Shown piece after piece: positions 17,872-25,901 of a stretch of 64,000 bases of DNA. The DNA comes from CAYVQF01 sp964454015 (lineage in GTDB: Bacteria > Myxococcota_A > Bradymonadia > UBA4248). The stretch spans positions 35,312 to 99,311 of the forward strand of contig CAYVQF010000013.1 of the NCBI GenBank assembly GCA_964454015.1. The letters run 5' to 3'. The number at the start of each line of letters is the position of its first letter. The first letter of the stretch is position 1. Below the pieces are notes generated by a model. That model was not told the origin of the DNA. It made no database searches and was given only the letters and a program-made list of their open reading frames with translations. Made by a program: the position numbers and the translations under genes.

Positions 17872-19971
17872 ATGAAGATACGAACGAGCGCCGGCTTTCC
17901 CTATCCATTGGGGGCGACGGTGACTTCCGATGGGGTAAATTTCGCGTTGTTTTCGCGGCACGGTACGGCGGTGTACCTGGAGCTTTTTGCCGAAGCGGGT
18001 GACGGGACGCCGTGGCTGTCCCTGCCGCTGCATCGGGAGCGCAACCGGACGGGGGATGTGTGGCACATTTTCTGTCACAACGTGCGTCATGGACAGCTCT
18101 ATGGTTATCGCGTCGATGGTCCTTATGCGCCGCAGCAGGGGCATCGTTTCAACGTGAACAAGCTCTTGGCGGACCCCTATGCGCGGGCTTTGGCTGGGGC
18201 CTATGACCTGCATCATCCTTCGCCCTATGGTTATGACAAGGCGTCGGGTGGGGATGATCTGAGCTTCTGCACGCTGGACAGCGCGGGGCAGACGGTGAAA
18301 TCCGTGGCCATTGCTGCGTCGTCGATAGACTGGGAGGACGATCGTCCGCCGCGCCGCTCTCTGCGGGACACGGTGATTTACGAGTGCCACGTCAAGGGGA
18401 TGACGGCGGATCCGTCTTCTGGGGTGGTGGGGGGGGGGACCTTCCTGGCGCTGACGGAGAAGATTCCTCATTTGCAGCGGCTGGGGGTGACGGCGGTCGA
18501 GCTGTTGCCAGTGGCTGAGTTCAATGAAGGTGAGCCGACGGTGGTGGATCCCGTGACAGGGACGAAGCTGACCAATTTCTGGGGTTACGCGTCGCTGAAT
18601 TTTTTTGCGCCTGAGATCAACTATGCGAGTCGGCGCGATCCGGGTGGTGCGGTTTTCGAGTTTCAGGAGATGGTGAAGCGCTTTCACCGGGCGGGCATCG
18701 AGGTGATCCTGGACGTGGTGTTCAACCACAGTGGGGAGGGGGACGAGACGGGGCCGACGCTGGTTTTCCGCGGCTTGGACAACGCGGTGTACTACATGCT
18801 GGACGAGGGGCGGCGGTACAAGAACTACTCGGGATGTGGCAATACCTTGAACTGCAACCAGCCGGTGATGAAGCAGTTGATTTTGGATTCGCTGCGTTAT
18901 TGGCTGGTGGAGATGCATGTGGATGGCTTTCGCTTCGACTTGGCGACCATCCTGGGGCGCTCGCGCAGCGGGGAGTGGATAGGCGATCTGGGCTTGCTGC
19001 ACGATATCGGTGGCGACCCAGTGTTGCGTGGTTGCAAGCTCATTGCCGAGGCGTGGGACGCCGATGGGATGTACAAAGTCGGTGGTTTTCCGCGGGACTG
19101 GGCGGAGTGGAACGGCCGTTTTCGGGATGACGTCCGGCGCTTCATCCGGGGTGATGAGGGGATGGTGCAGGACTTTGCCCGGCGCATGGGAGGCAGCCAG
19201 GACATTTTTGGTGCCAAGGCCGAGGTGGGGCAGAGCATCAACTTCATCACGGCCCACGACGGTTTTACGCTGCGCGATCTGGTGTCGTACAAACACAAAC
19301 ACAACATGCGCAACGGTGAGCAGAACCGCGACGGGTGCGACGAGAACTTCAGCTCGAATTTCGGCATCGAAGGTGAAACCAGCGATGGGGAGATTCGGCG
19401 TTCGCGTCTGCGGCGGGCGAAGAACCTCATGGTGGCGCTGTTCATGGCTCGTGGCACCCCGATGATGTTGGCTGGCGACGAGCTGTGGCGGACGCAAGAG
19501 GGCAACAACAACACCTATTGCCAGGACAATGCTCTGGGTTGGGTTCGGTGGACACCGAGTGAGGAGAGCGAGGAGATGCAGCGCTTCGTGCGGATGCTGA
19601 CCTGGTTGCGGCGCCGCCATCCCGTGTTGCGCGGGTCGGCCTTCGTGGATCCTTTTTCGGGGAGCCAAGGTGGGATGCGTTGGCATGGCGTGACGCTGGG
19701 CCAGCCCGACTGGTCTCATCCCTCACACGCTTTGGCTTGGGAACTGTGCGCCGCGGCGGAGGGCGTGAACGACATCAACTTCTATGTGGCCTTCAACGCC
19801 TGGCGTGAGGCGCTGGTCTTCAAGCTCCCCCCCGGTGCATGGCGGCGGATCATCGATACGCACTTGGCGAGTCCTGCAGACATCGTGGAGGAGGCGAGCG
19901 CCGAGCTGTGGGGTGCAGGCGAGGTGCTGGTGCACGCGGACACGGCGGTGGTTTTGGTGTCTGAGGCTTGA
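17872..19971 (+). CDS. glgX: Glycogen debranching enzyme (GH13, GlgX type)
   Basis: A 699-residue isoamylase-type enzyme hydrolysing alpha-1,6 branches of phosphorylase-trimmed glycogen. The N-terminal 110 residues form a CBM48 module (PLGATVTSDGVNFALFS). GH13 regions are intact: DVVFNHS, GFRFDLATIL with nucleophile Asp356, IAEAWD with acid/base Glu393, and ITAHDGFTL with Asp463. The long insert with YKNYSGCGNTLNCNQP is typical of GlgX. It stands 82 bases after the DUF2007 gene. Released glucose units would feed the nearby zwf-pgl-gnd route (inference from context). Confidence 0.93.
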   Translation: MKIRTSAGFPYPLGATVTSDGVNFALFSRHGTAVYLELFAEAGDGTPWLSLPLHRERNRTGDVWHIFCHNVRHGQLYGYRVDGPYAPQQGHRFNVNKLLADPYARALAGAYDLHHPSPYGYDKASGGDDLSFCTLDSAGQTVKSVAIAASSIDWEDDRPPRRSLRDTVIYECHVKGMTADPSSGVVGGGTFLALTEKIPHLQRLGVTAVELLPVAEFNEGEPTVVDPVTGTKLTNFWGYASLNFFAPEINYASRRDPGGAVFEFQEMVKRFHRAGIEVILDVVFNHSGEGDETGPTLVFRGLDNAVYYMLDEGRRYKNYSGCGNTLNCNQPVMKQLILDSLRYWLVEMHVDGFRFDLATILGRSRSGEWIGDLGLLHDIGGDPVLRGCKLIAEAWDADGMYKVGGFPRDWAEWNGRFRDDVRRFIRGDEGMVQDFARRMGGSQDIFGAKAEVGQSINFITAHDGFTLRDLVSYKHKHNMRNGEQNRDGCDENFSSNFGIEGETSDGEIRRSRLRRAKNLMVALFMARGTPMMLAGDELWRTQEGNNNTYCQDNALGWVRWTPSEESEEMQRFVRMLTWLRRRHPVLRGSAFVDPFSGSQGGMRWHGVTLGQPDWSHPSHALAWELCAAAEGVNDINFYVAFNAWREALVFKLPPGAWRRIIDTHLASPADIVEEASAELWGAGEVLVHADTAVVLVSEA

Positions 19972-19997
19972 GTTGGCCTTTAGAAGGTCGAGACAGA

Positions 19998-20140
19998 GCC
20001 CCTCCCTGACGCAGGGTGGAGGGTGCGTCTGGGAGGGGCCAAGGTGCGAGTCGTAGGGCCACACCAGCGACAGGGCACAGATGAACGGTCTAGGCGAGGC
20101 CTAGAGCCACCCTCGGGGAGCCCCAGCGGAGCGCAGAGGG
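19998..20140. other. Run of stable hairpins between glgX and ferredoxin gene
   Basis: The 231-base gap between two convergent genes holds three hairpins. The first has a 9-bp arm GCCCCTCCC/GGGAGGGGC (19998-20006 with 20031-20039), a T-T mismatch and a further GACGC/GCGTC (20008-20012 with 20025-20029) around a 12-base loop. The second is TCTAGGC-GAG-GCCTAGA (20089-20105). The third is CCCTC/GAGGG (20110-20114 with 20136-20140). No T tract follows the first, so it is not a textbook terminator. It may serve as a bidirectional transcript end or be part of a small structured RNA; I could not match tmRNA, SRP RNA or RNase P features. Confidence 0.45.
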
Positions 20141-20202
20141 CTTGGTCGAGGGGGCGGTCACAGGTCCATGGGCGCGGGTGTGGTGGGCGCGGTGTGTGCT
20201 GC

Positions 20203-20379
20203 TTAGCCTTCGCTGATGGCTTCGGCGGGGCAGACGTCGATACACGCGTTGCACTCAGTGCATTCGCCGGCGTTGATGACGGCGAGGCCATCGACCATCG
20301 TGATGGCTTCGACGGGGCATTCGTCGACGCAAGCTTCGCAACCGGTGCAGTCACTTTCACTGATTACTGGAACCGCCAT
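20203..20379 (-). CDS. Short 2[4Fe-4S] ferredoxin
   Basis: A 58-residue cytosolic electron carrier. Two classic cluster motifs are complete: Cys11-x2-Cys14-x2-Cys17-x3-Cys21-Pro and Cys40-x2-Cys43-x2-Cys46-x3-Cys50-Pro. The two halves resemble each other (CPVEAI and CPAEAI), as expected from the ancient duplication of this fold. GAGGAG stands seven bases before the ATG at 20379. The next gene on the same strand, a THEP1-like NTPase, ends 143 bases upstream, so co-transcription is possible but not shown. The redox partner is unknown; the radical SAM enzyme at 24461 is one local consumer of low-potential electrons (speculative). Confidence 0.93.
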   Translation of the reverse strand: MAVPVISESDCTGCEACVDECPVEAITMVDGLAVINAGECTECNACIDVCPAEAISEG

Positions 20380-20522
20380 GGCTATCTCCTCATTGCTGGA
20401 CCTTGCGCCGCCATGCAGGCGAAGCGCCCACAGACCTAATGGTCGGCGCAGCGCTGCTATAACACGGCTCCGAGCAGAGTGCTACCAGGAAGCGCGGAGT
20501 GGATGGAAAAGGGCGCGGTTGC

Positions 20523-21068
20523 CTAGGGTGGGCCTAGGTAGGCGTGAATGAGGGCGATGATTTGGAGGCGGTCGGTCGCGGTGAGTGGGATTTGAAAGGT
20601 GTGATGGATGGTGCCGAGGGCGGCGGCGAGTTGCTGGTGGCGATCGGCGCGAAGGGTGAGGAGGCGGACTTGGGGGCGTTCGTTTGGCAGGGGAGCGAGG
20701 AGGGCGACGAGGTGGCCGCGGCCGGTGTCGGCTTCTAGGCGTCCGAGCTCATCGACGACACAGAGGTGGGCGTCGCGGCGGGCGCAGAGGATGCGGGTTG
20801 CGGCCCAGCGCCAGCCGCCGGGATCGAAGCGATAGGAGAGCTTGCCTTCTTCTTTGGGGATTTTCGCGGCGAAGGGGTAGTGCTGTCGTAGGGCGGGTGC
20901 GTAGAGGTCGTAGCCGACGCGTTGTCCGCAGTGGAAGCGGGAAGGCTGGAGGACGCCGCCGACGCGCACGTGTGGTTCGAGTCGGGTGATGATGTCCATG
21001 GCGGCGGAGGTTTTGCCGACGTGATAGTCGCCGAGGAGGGCGATGTTGATGATGTTGGGGTCAGGCAT
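20523..21068 (-). CDS. THEP1-like P-loop NTPase
   Basis: A 181-residue protein resembling the THEP1/NTPCR nucleoside-triphosphatase family. The Walker A loop GDYHVGKTS is at residues 13-21. The family segment GGVLQPSRFHCGQRVGYDL follows at about 37-55; known members read similarly, with GF/GV, then GxRVGF. The Walker B block is VVDELGRLE (about 103-111), matching the DEIGxME form. These enzymes hydrolyse NTPs slowly in vitro and their physiological role is unclear. The gene starts 21 bases after the membrane protein stop, so it probably serves that protein. Confidence 0.72.
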   Translation of the reverse strand: MPDPNIINIALLGDYHVGKTSAAMDIITRLEPHVRVGGVLQPSRFHCGQRVGYDLYAPALRQHYPFAAKIPKEEGKLSYRFDPGGWRWAATRILCARRDAHLCVVDELGRLEADTGRGHLVALLAPLPNERPQVRLLTLRADRHQQLAAALGTIHHTFQIPLTATDRLQIIALIHAYLGPP

Positions 21069-21089
21069 GGGGGGCTGCAGTGGCGTTGT

Positions 21090-22388
21090 TCAGGGGGGCG
21101 GCGGTGGGGGCAGCTCGCGAGCGTGTTTTTCGGCCATGGCGGAGGCCTCGACGAGGCAGTCAATGGCCTTGTTCCAGATGTATCGGGGCGAGCGCCGTTT
21201 GGGTGCGTTGGCGGCGAAGCGGTGGCGGAGGGTGTCGAGCCAGGTGGGTAATAGGTTGAATGCGGTGGTGACGGCCAATCCCATGTGGGGTAAGCCGACC
21301 CGCGCCCAGATGCCGACCATCTCCCTGGGGCGAATGGCGCGGGTCAACCAGGAGACGAAGGCGAAGACGAAGGCGCCGCGCAGAATCATTCTCAGGGATG
21401 CCGTGAGGCCGAAGAGGAGGCCAAAAGGCTCTCCGGAGGGCTGGAGTCGGGTGGCGAAGAGGACGCCAGCGGCGAGGGTGGCGAGGATGGTGAGGAGCCA
21501 GAATCTCGGCCACCACATGGCCTTGAGGGCGTCCTTGGCCCAGAAGGCCATGGGGATGAGGATGAGGGGGAGAGCGAGCAGGGCCCATGAGAGGTGGGCG
21601 CCAAACTGGAGAGCGAGTGCGGCGCCAGCGAAGGGCGCCATGCGCCGGCGATAGGTGGCTGACGGGGTGTCCTCGGCGTGGTTGAGGCGATGCAGGCGTT
21701 GACTCTGGGGGGTGGATGCTTGGCTGAGATCCTCGGGTGCGGGGTGGCGGGCCTGGGCGCGCTGGCGCACCAGAAGTCCGAGACGGTGGCCGAGGGCGCC
21801 AGCGGTCGCGCCGATGGCTGAGAGGAGCCCCAGGAGGGTCAGCAGGGCCCAGAGGGCGACGGAGACTTCGAGCCCGAGGGAGGCCAAGATGCGGCGAGCG
21901 CCTTCGGTGTAAACGTCGATGATGGCCGTGCCATAGACCACGATCTGTTTGATGAGGCCTTGGGTGAGGGCCCAATAGGTGGATAAGACGCCTGCCATGA
22001 CGGCGGAGAGGCGCGCCTGAGGTGCGATGAAGAGGGCGAGCTCGACCAGCAAGGCTTCGGAGACGATGCCGATCATGGGTCCGACGATGATGCCGCCTGG
22101 CGAGAGGCTCTTGAGGAGGGCGGCGACGATGCCCGTGGCCAGGGTGGAGCCGCGCGCGGGGAAGACCTGGCGTTGGGCGACGAGGAGCAGGGCCGCAAGG
22201 GCGGAGAGGAAGAAGCCCGTCATGGGCACGCGCAGGGTGTGGAGGAAGGCGCCGAGGGTGATCTCCGTCCCGCCCCAGAGGGCGCCAAAGGCGGCGACGT
22301 AGGCCCAGAAGCGCAGGCGATCCGCGTCGTTCGGAGCGGTCATGGCGAGGTTTTGGGCGGGGCCGCAGTCGGCGGTGTGGGCGGGCAT
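21090..22388 (-). CDS. Multi-spanning membrane protein resembling fused ECF transporter S and T parts
   Basis: Up to 432 residues with about ten hydrophobic segments in two blocks. The first block (about 25-205) has the short, Gly/Ala-rich helices typical of ECF substrate-binding S components (FGALWGGTEITLGAFLHTL, GGIIVGPMIGIVSEALLVEL). After a hydrophilic Gln/Arg/Pro linker (about 205-245), the second block ends with ARVGLPHMGLAVTTAFNLLP, which resembles the coupling region of EcfT/CbiQ. The start is uncertain: the ATG at 22388 or the ATG at 22343; neither has a strong ribosome site. No ABC ATPase is adjacent; instead a THEP1-like NTPase follows. The substrate is unknown. The S/T reading is inference. 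Confidence 0.55.
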   Translation of the reverse strand: MPAHTADCGPAQNLAMTAPNDADRLRFWAYVAAFGALWGGTEITLGAFLHTLRVPMTGFFLSALAALLLVAQRQVFPARGSTLATGIVAALLKSLSPGGIIVGPMIGIVSEALLVELALFIAPQARLSAVMAGVLSTYWALTQGLIKQIVVYGTAIIDVYTEGARRILASLGLEVSVALWALLTLLGLLSAIGATAGALGHRLGLLVRQRAQARHPAPEDLSQASTPQSQRLHRLNHAEDTPSATYRRRMAPFAGAALALQFGAHLSWALLALPLILIPMAFWAKDALKAMWWPRFWLLTILATLAAGVLFATRLQPSGEPFGLLFGLTASLRMILRGAFVFAFVSWLTRAIRPREMVGIWARVGLPHMGLAVTTAFNLLPTWLDTLRHRFAANAPKRRSPRYIWNKAIDCLVEASAMAEKHARELPPPPPP

Positions 22389-22712
22389 GGTGAGACCGAT
22401 GTTGAGGTGCTGTGGGCGCCTGGTGCAGGTGGCGCCGCGCGGAGCTGGGAGAGCCTAACTGCAAATGGGGGTCTTGTCTCTAGGGTGGGTGGCTTGGGTT
22501 GGCTGGGCGGGCGCGAGGCGTGGCACAGCGGGTGCTGTTGGTCTGCGGCAGGCCGACAGAGATGTCGCGGTGGTGGTGTTGGGATGCGGAGCGGTGCTTG
22601 GTGTGGGCCGCGCCGCTTGTGCTCCGCGCTGGGTGGCGCGATGATTGCTTTACGGGCGGCGACGTGAGCCGAAGTGGCGTGGTGACGGTGCAGCAGCAAG
22701 AGGAGGTGGGTG
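22389..22712. other. 324-base divergent intergenic region
   Basis: This separates the - strand membrane protein from the + strand GspG-tail operon, so promoters for both should lie here. I see no convincing -35/-10 pair, riboswitch motif or small gene. GAGGAGGTGG at its right end is the ribosome site of the next gene. Confidence 0.4.
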
Positions 22713-23672
22713 ATGCAGATCTTTGGGGCCAACCTGGTCAATGCGGTGAGCGGCTTTCTTCACACGGGCTACATCTCGGCCTATCCCCGGACCTATTCCT
22801 TTTCCGGGGATCCCAGCTCGCTGCCGCAGGTAGAGATGGAGGTGGGTGAGGCGTTGCGGCTGGAGGGGGAGGCCGTCGGTGGCTTGATTGGCAATGGGGG
22901 TGGGGATGGGGTGGCGAGCTCGTTGAGCCACTGGCCCAGTCTGTTGATGATGACCATGGCCTTTTTTGGGGCGGTGGCCATGGTCATGTTGGCCAAGCGC
23001 AACCCGCGGCTGGCGACGGTGATGCTGGTGATGCTGGTGGCGAGCGGTTCGATGATGTGCGCCGAGGAGAGCGCTCCCTTGCCGACGGAGGTGCCGTGGG
23101 AGGGGGTGGAGCTGCGGAGCTACGTGGATCCCGTTGCGGCGACGACGGTGATTCTGCATGGTCTCATTGCCGACGGCCTCATCAACACGAAGCAGGAGGT
23201 GGCGTCCTTGCCGAACATTCAGCGAGAGGTCGGGTGGCCCAAGGCGGAGCTGAGCGAGGGCGAAGCTTATGCGCTACAGACCTATGGTCTGGATGGCTGG
23301 GGACGTCCCTTCGACTTTCGTGTGAATGGTGCGGGATACGAGGTGAGGAGCGCGGGCGCTGATGGCCAACTGTATACCGATGACGATCTCGTACTGATGA
23401 CGCACCGTTGCAGCAACGAGACGTGGGACCACCAACGCCATGCCCACTTTTTCCGTCGCAACTCCGCCGGCGAGGTCGTGGTGCTCTACCATCGTTGGGG
23501 AGGGGATTATTTCAAGTACGCCAACAAGTCGCTCGCGGCGACGCTGGCGGGGAACGGGCTCTTCGATGCCCAGCCGGTGGCGGACTTTTTCTCTTACAGC
23601 GAGCCGCTGCAGCAGGCGTGGCGCGAGAAGGTGAGCGATCCGTCGGTGATGGTGTTGGCCGTGTTGAGGTGA
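22713..23672 (+). CDS. Membrane protein with GspG-like C-terminal domain
   Basis: A 319-residue protein not assignable to a named family. Residues 75-95 (WPSLLMMTMAFFGAVAMVML) form one membrane helix and 100-118 a second, ending at Cys118. From about 195 to 225 it reads YGLDGWGRPFDFRV, then YEVRSAGADGQL and TDDDLVL. This is the pattern of the C-terminal domain of type II secretion major pseudopilins (DxWGxP, then SxGxDG, then DDI), where it holds calcium. The N-terminal pseudopilin helix and prepilin cleavage site are absent, so it is not an ordinary pilin. AGGAGGTGG precedes the ATG. It is first in an operon with a CPBP protease 4 bases on and a radical SAM enzyme; it might be their substrate or a partner. 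Confidence 0.6.
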   Translation: MQIFGANLVNAVSGFLHTGYISAYPRTYSFSGDPSSLPQVEMEVGEALRLEGEAVGGLIGNGGGDGVASSLSHWPSLLMMTMAFFGAVAMVMLAKRNPRLATVMLVMLVASGSMMCAEESAPLPTEVPWEGVELRSYVDPVAATTVILHGLIADGLINTKQEVASLPNIQREVGWPKAELSEGEAYALQTYGLDGWGRPFDFRVNGAGYEVRSAGADGQLYTDDDLVLMTHRCSNETWDHQRHAHFFRRNSAGEVVVLYHRWGGDYFKYANKSLAATLAGNGLFDAQPVADFFSYSEPLQQAWREKVSDPSVMVLAVLR

Positions 23673-23676
23673 GGTC

Positions 23677-24459
23677 ATGAAGGAGGGGCTTGGGCGGCAG
23701 GCAGCGGTCCCGGTGTGGCCGTTGTTGGCCGCCTTCGGTCTTTTTGCGCTATGGCTCATGGGTGAGTGGTGGCTGGCGCAGGGTGGCTCTGGGGGGGCGC
23801 TGTGGCCCACCTGGTTGCTTTACGTCGGGATCGCTGGCGCTGGGGTGATGTGGTTGAGGCGTTGGGGGGGGCGTGGGGTGCAGGGCGGGGGAGGCGCCTG
23901 GTTGGGCCTGGGTGAGCGCCGGCGTGGGGCAGCGCTGTTGTTGCTGGTGCTGGCGCTCTTCGTGGTGTCCTTTACCTGGGCGCTTGGCGCGGCGCCTGCC
24001 GGGGCGAGGGAGCCACTTGGTTGGTGGACCTTGCACGTGGTGCTGTGGGTGCCCCTGTTGGAGGAGCTGCTCTTTCGCGGGGTGTTGCTGGCGCTGTTGC
24101 TACCCCTCGTTGGCCGCTGGGGTGCGGTGGCCGGGGTGAGCGCTTTTTTCGTGCTCATGCACACGCCGGCCCAGGCGTCGGTGGCGGTGGCTTTGGGCTT
24201 GCTGGCGGTGCTCGCGGCCTGGAGCGTGTTGTTTTTTAGGACGGTGGGGTGGGCGGTGGCGATTCACATGGCGTGGAACACGGCGGCGCAGGTGTTGTCG
24301 TTGGCGCCGGGTGGCGCGCGAGTGGCTGTCGCGGGTGGCGTCGGGGCGTTGTTGCTTGGGGCCGGGGCGGTGACGTGGTACAGGTCGAGGGGGGTGGGGT
24401 CCGGGGCGGCGCCTTTGACGGAGGGGCGCGGTGGCGCTGTCATCGAGGGGAAGCATTGA
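23677..24459 (+). CDS. CPBP-family intramembrane protease
   Basis: A 260-residue integral membrane protein of the CAAX-protease/bacteriocin-processing (CPBP, ABI) family. The catalytic pair motif EELLFRG starts at Glu129, with Arg134. His of the FVLMHTPAQA segment and His/Asn of HMAWNT complete the expected metal/active site. About seven hydrophobic helices are visible. In other bacteria such proteins process prenylated or peptide substrates or confer self-immunity to bacteriocin-like peptides. It lies 4 bases after the GspG-tail gene and 1 base before the radical SAM gene, so they are one transcript. Confidence 0.85.
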   Translation: MKEGLGRQAAVPVWPLLAAFGLFALWLMGEWWLAQGGSGGALWPTWLLYVGIAGAGVMWLRRWGGRGVQGGGGAWLGLGERRRGAALLLLVLALFVVSFTWALGAAPAGAREPLGWWTLHVVLWVPLLEELLFRGVLLALLLPLVGRWGAVAGVSAFFVLMHTPAQASVAVALGLLAVLAAWSVLFFRTVGWAVAIHMAWNTAAQVLSLAPGGARVAVAGGVGALLLGAGAVTWYRSRGVGSGAAPLTEGRGGAVIEGKH

Positions 24460-24460
24460 G

Positions 24461-25861
24461 ATGGTGATTGGCAAGCGATCGTGTGTGCAAGCGCGGCGTC
24501 CTGATTTCAGTGAGCGCCGGGGTGAGCGATCTTTGCTGGTGTGGGGTGAGCTGGCTCAGTGGATGGTCTTGGACCACGAGGCGGCCACGTTCATCGCCGC
24601 GTTGGATGGTCGCACGCCGTGGCGCGAGGTGTGTCGGGCGCATGGCCAACGCTGGGGAAAGTCGGTGGTTCAGGTCGACGCTGAGGCCCGGGCTCTGGTG
24701 TCGGTGCTGCAGGCGCGCGGTTTGGCGGGCCCGGCCCCGCTGGCGCCGCCCGAGGTGACGGTCTCTTCTGCGGCGCTGGCCAACGTCACGTTCAACGTCA
24801 CCAACCGTTGTAATTTGCGCTGTCCCTGGTGCTACAACGGCTCTCGCGGTGGTGAGGAGGTTCCCATTGAGGTGGTATTGGCGGCGTTGGCAGCGGCGCG
24901 CCCACAGATGGCGCCCGACGCCTCGTTGATCATCCTGGGGGGTGAGCCCTTTTTGGCGCCGGAGCGTCTCTTGCCTTTGTTGCGCGGGGCTGCGCCGCTT
25001 TTTGGCCAGCCTCTATTGGTGTCGACGAATGGTACGATCATGTCTGGGGAGATGATCGCTGCGCTGGCGGGTCTGCCGGTGGAGGTGCAGGTGTCGCTGG
25101 ATGGCGCGACGGCGCGGCAGCACGACGCGGCGCGCGGCTCAGGGGTCTTCGCGCGTGCCTTGGCGACGATTCGTGCGTTGGTGGCGGCGGGGGTGCGCAC
25201 GATCGTCAGCATGGTCTATCACCGTGACAACCTGCAGAACTTTGAGCCGTTGTTGGGGCTGGCCGAGTCGTTGGGGGTGGCGGAGGTGCGCTTCATTCCC
25301 TTGCGCGCGATTGGCGGTGGGCGTGCTCATGTGGCGCAGCTCCCGAACCAGATGGAGGCGATGCAGCGGCTGTTGGCGATTGTGGACGCCAAGCCCGCTT
25401 TGAGCCGTCTCTTGGCGCGGGACTACTTCAGCATGGGGGCGCTGGTTCTGCAGCGAGCGGTACGGCAGCGCAACTGTGGCATTGGGCGTCAGGTGCTTTT
25501 CATCGACGCCGATGGGAGCCTCTACCCGTGCCCGAACCACGTGGCCCCTGCCCTGCGTTTGGGTCATGTTTCCACGCACCCTTTGGCAGCGCTGTCGACG
25601 ACGAGTGAGGTGTTGGCGGAGGTGGGTACGCGTTATGACTTGGCGCGCTATCATCGGTGCAAGTCGTGTGTATTTCGCCACTGGTGCGCTGGGGACTGTC
25701 GGGGCGAGGTGGTGGCCATGGGTGGCGACGCTGGTGATCCGTCGCCGCACTGCGCCGAGCTGCGGGCGATGTTCCGGGAGTTGATGTGGCGTTTGGTCGA
25801 TGGTGAGCTGCCGTGGGTGGCGTCGCTGGCGTCACGGGCTGGCGGTGTTGGGCACGCCTGA
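24461..25861 (+). CDS. PqqD-like/radical SAM/SPASM maturase
   Basis: A 466-residue enzyme in three parts. Residues 1-95 resemble PqqD, the peptide-binding RiPP recognition element (MVLDHEAATFIAALDG, later ALVSVLQARGLAG). Residues 105-330 are the radical SAM barrel with the cluster motif Cys117-x3-Cys121-x2-Cys124, then LGGEPF and STNG. The C-terminus has SPASM-type cysteines for auxiliary clusters (NCGIGRQ, DGSLYPCPN, CKSCVFRHWCAGDC). Such enzymes modify peptides or proteins, for example thioether or C-C crosslinks. The ATG at 24461 lies one base after the protease stop, with GAGGGG 10 bases before. No short precursor peptide is visible beside it, so the target could be encoded elsewhere or be the GspG-tail protein. 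Confidence 0.85.
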   Translation: MVIGKRSCVQARRPDFSERRGERSLLVWGELAQWMVLDHEAATFIAALDGRTPWREVCRAHGQRWGKSVVQVDAEARALVSVLQARGLAGPAPLAPPEVTVSSAALANVTFNVTNRCNLRCPWCYNGSRGGEEVPIEVVLAALAAARPQMAPDASLIILGGEPFLAPERLLPLLRGAAPLFGQPLLVSTNGTIMSGEMIAALAGLPVEVQVSLDGATARQHDAARGSGVFARALATIRALVAAGVRTIVSMVYHRDNLQNFEPLLGLAESLGVAEVRFIPLRAIGGGRAHVAQLPNQMEAMQRLLAIVDAKPALSRLLARDYFSMGALVLQRAVRQRNCGIGRQVLFIDADGSLYPCPNHVAPALRLGHVSTHPLAALSTTSEVLAEVGTRYDLARYHRCKSCVFRHWCAGDCRGEVVAMGGDAGDPSPHCAELRAMFRELMWRLVDGELPWVASLASRAGGVGHA

Positions 25862-25901
25862 CGAGGGTGGCTACAAAAAGAAAAGGATGGGAGCGCTGGC
25901 G

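Noticed and set aside
17110..19719. An 869-codon open frame on the - strand opposite glgX
   Set aside because: It has no domain motif or ribosome site and mirrors a clear GH13 gene. GC-rich, skewed DNA leaves such antisense frames open by chance.
22389..22712. Cobalamin or other riboswitch ahead of the ECF-like gene
   Set aside because: I searched by eye for the B12-box and the AdoCbl core on the - strand and found no match.
22713..23672. Type II secretion major pseudopilin GspG
   Set aside because: Only the C-terminal DxWGxP/SxGxDG/DD pattern matches; the prepilin leader and N-terminal pilin helix are missing.
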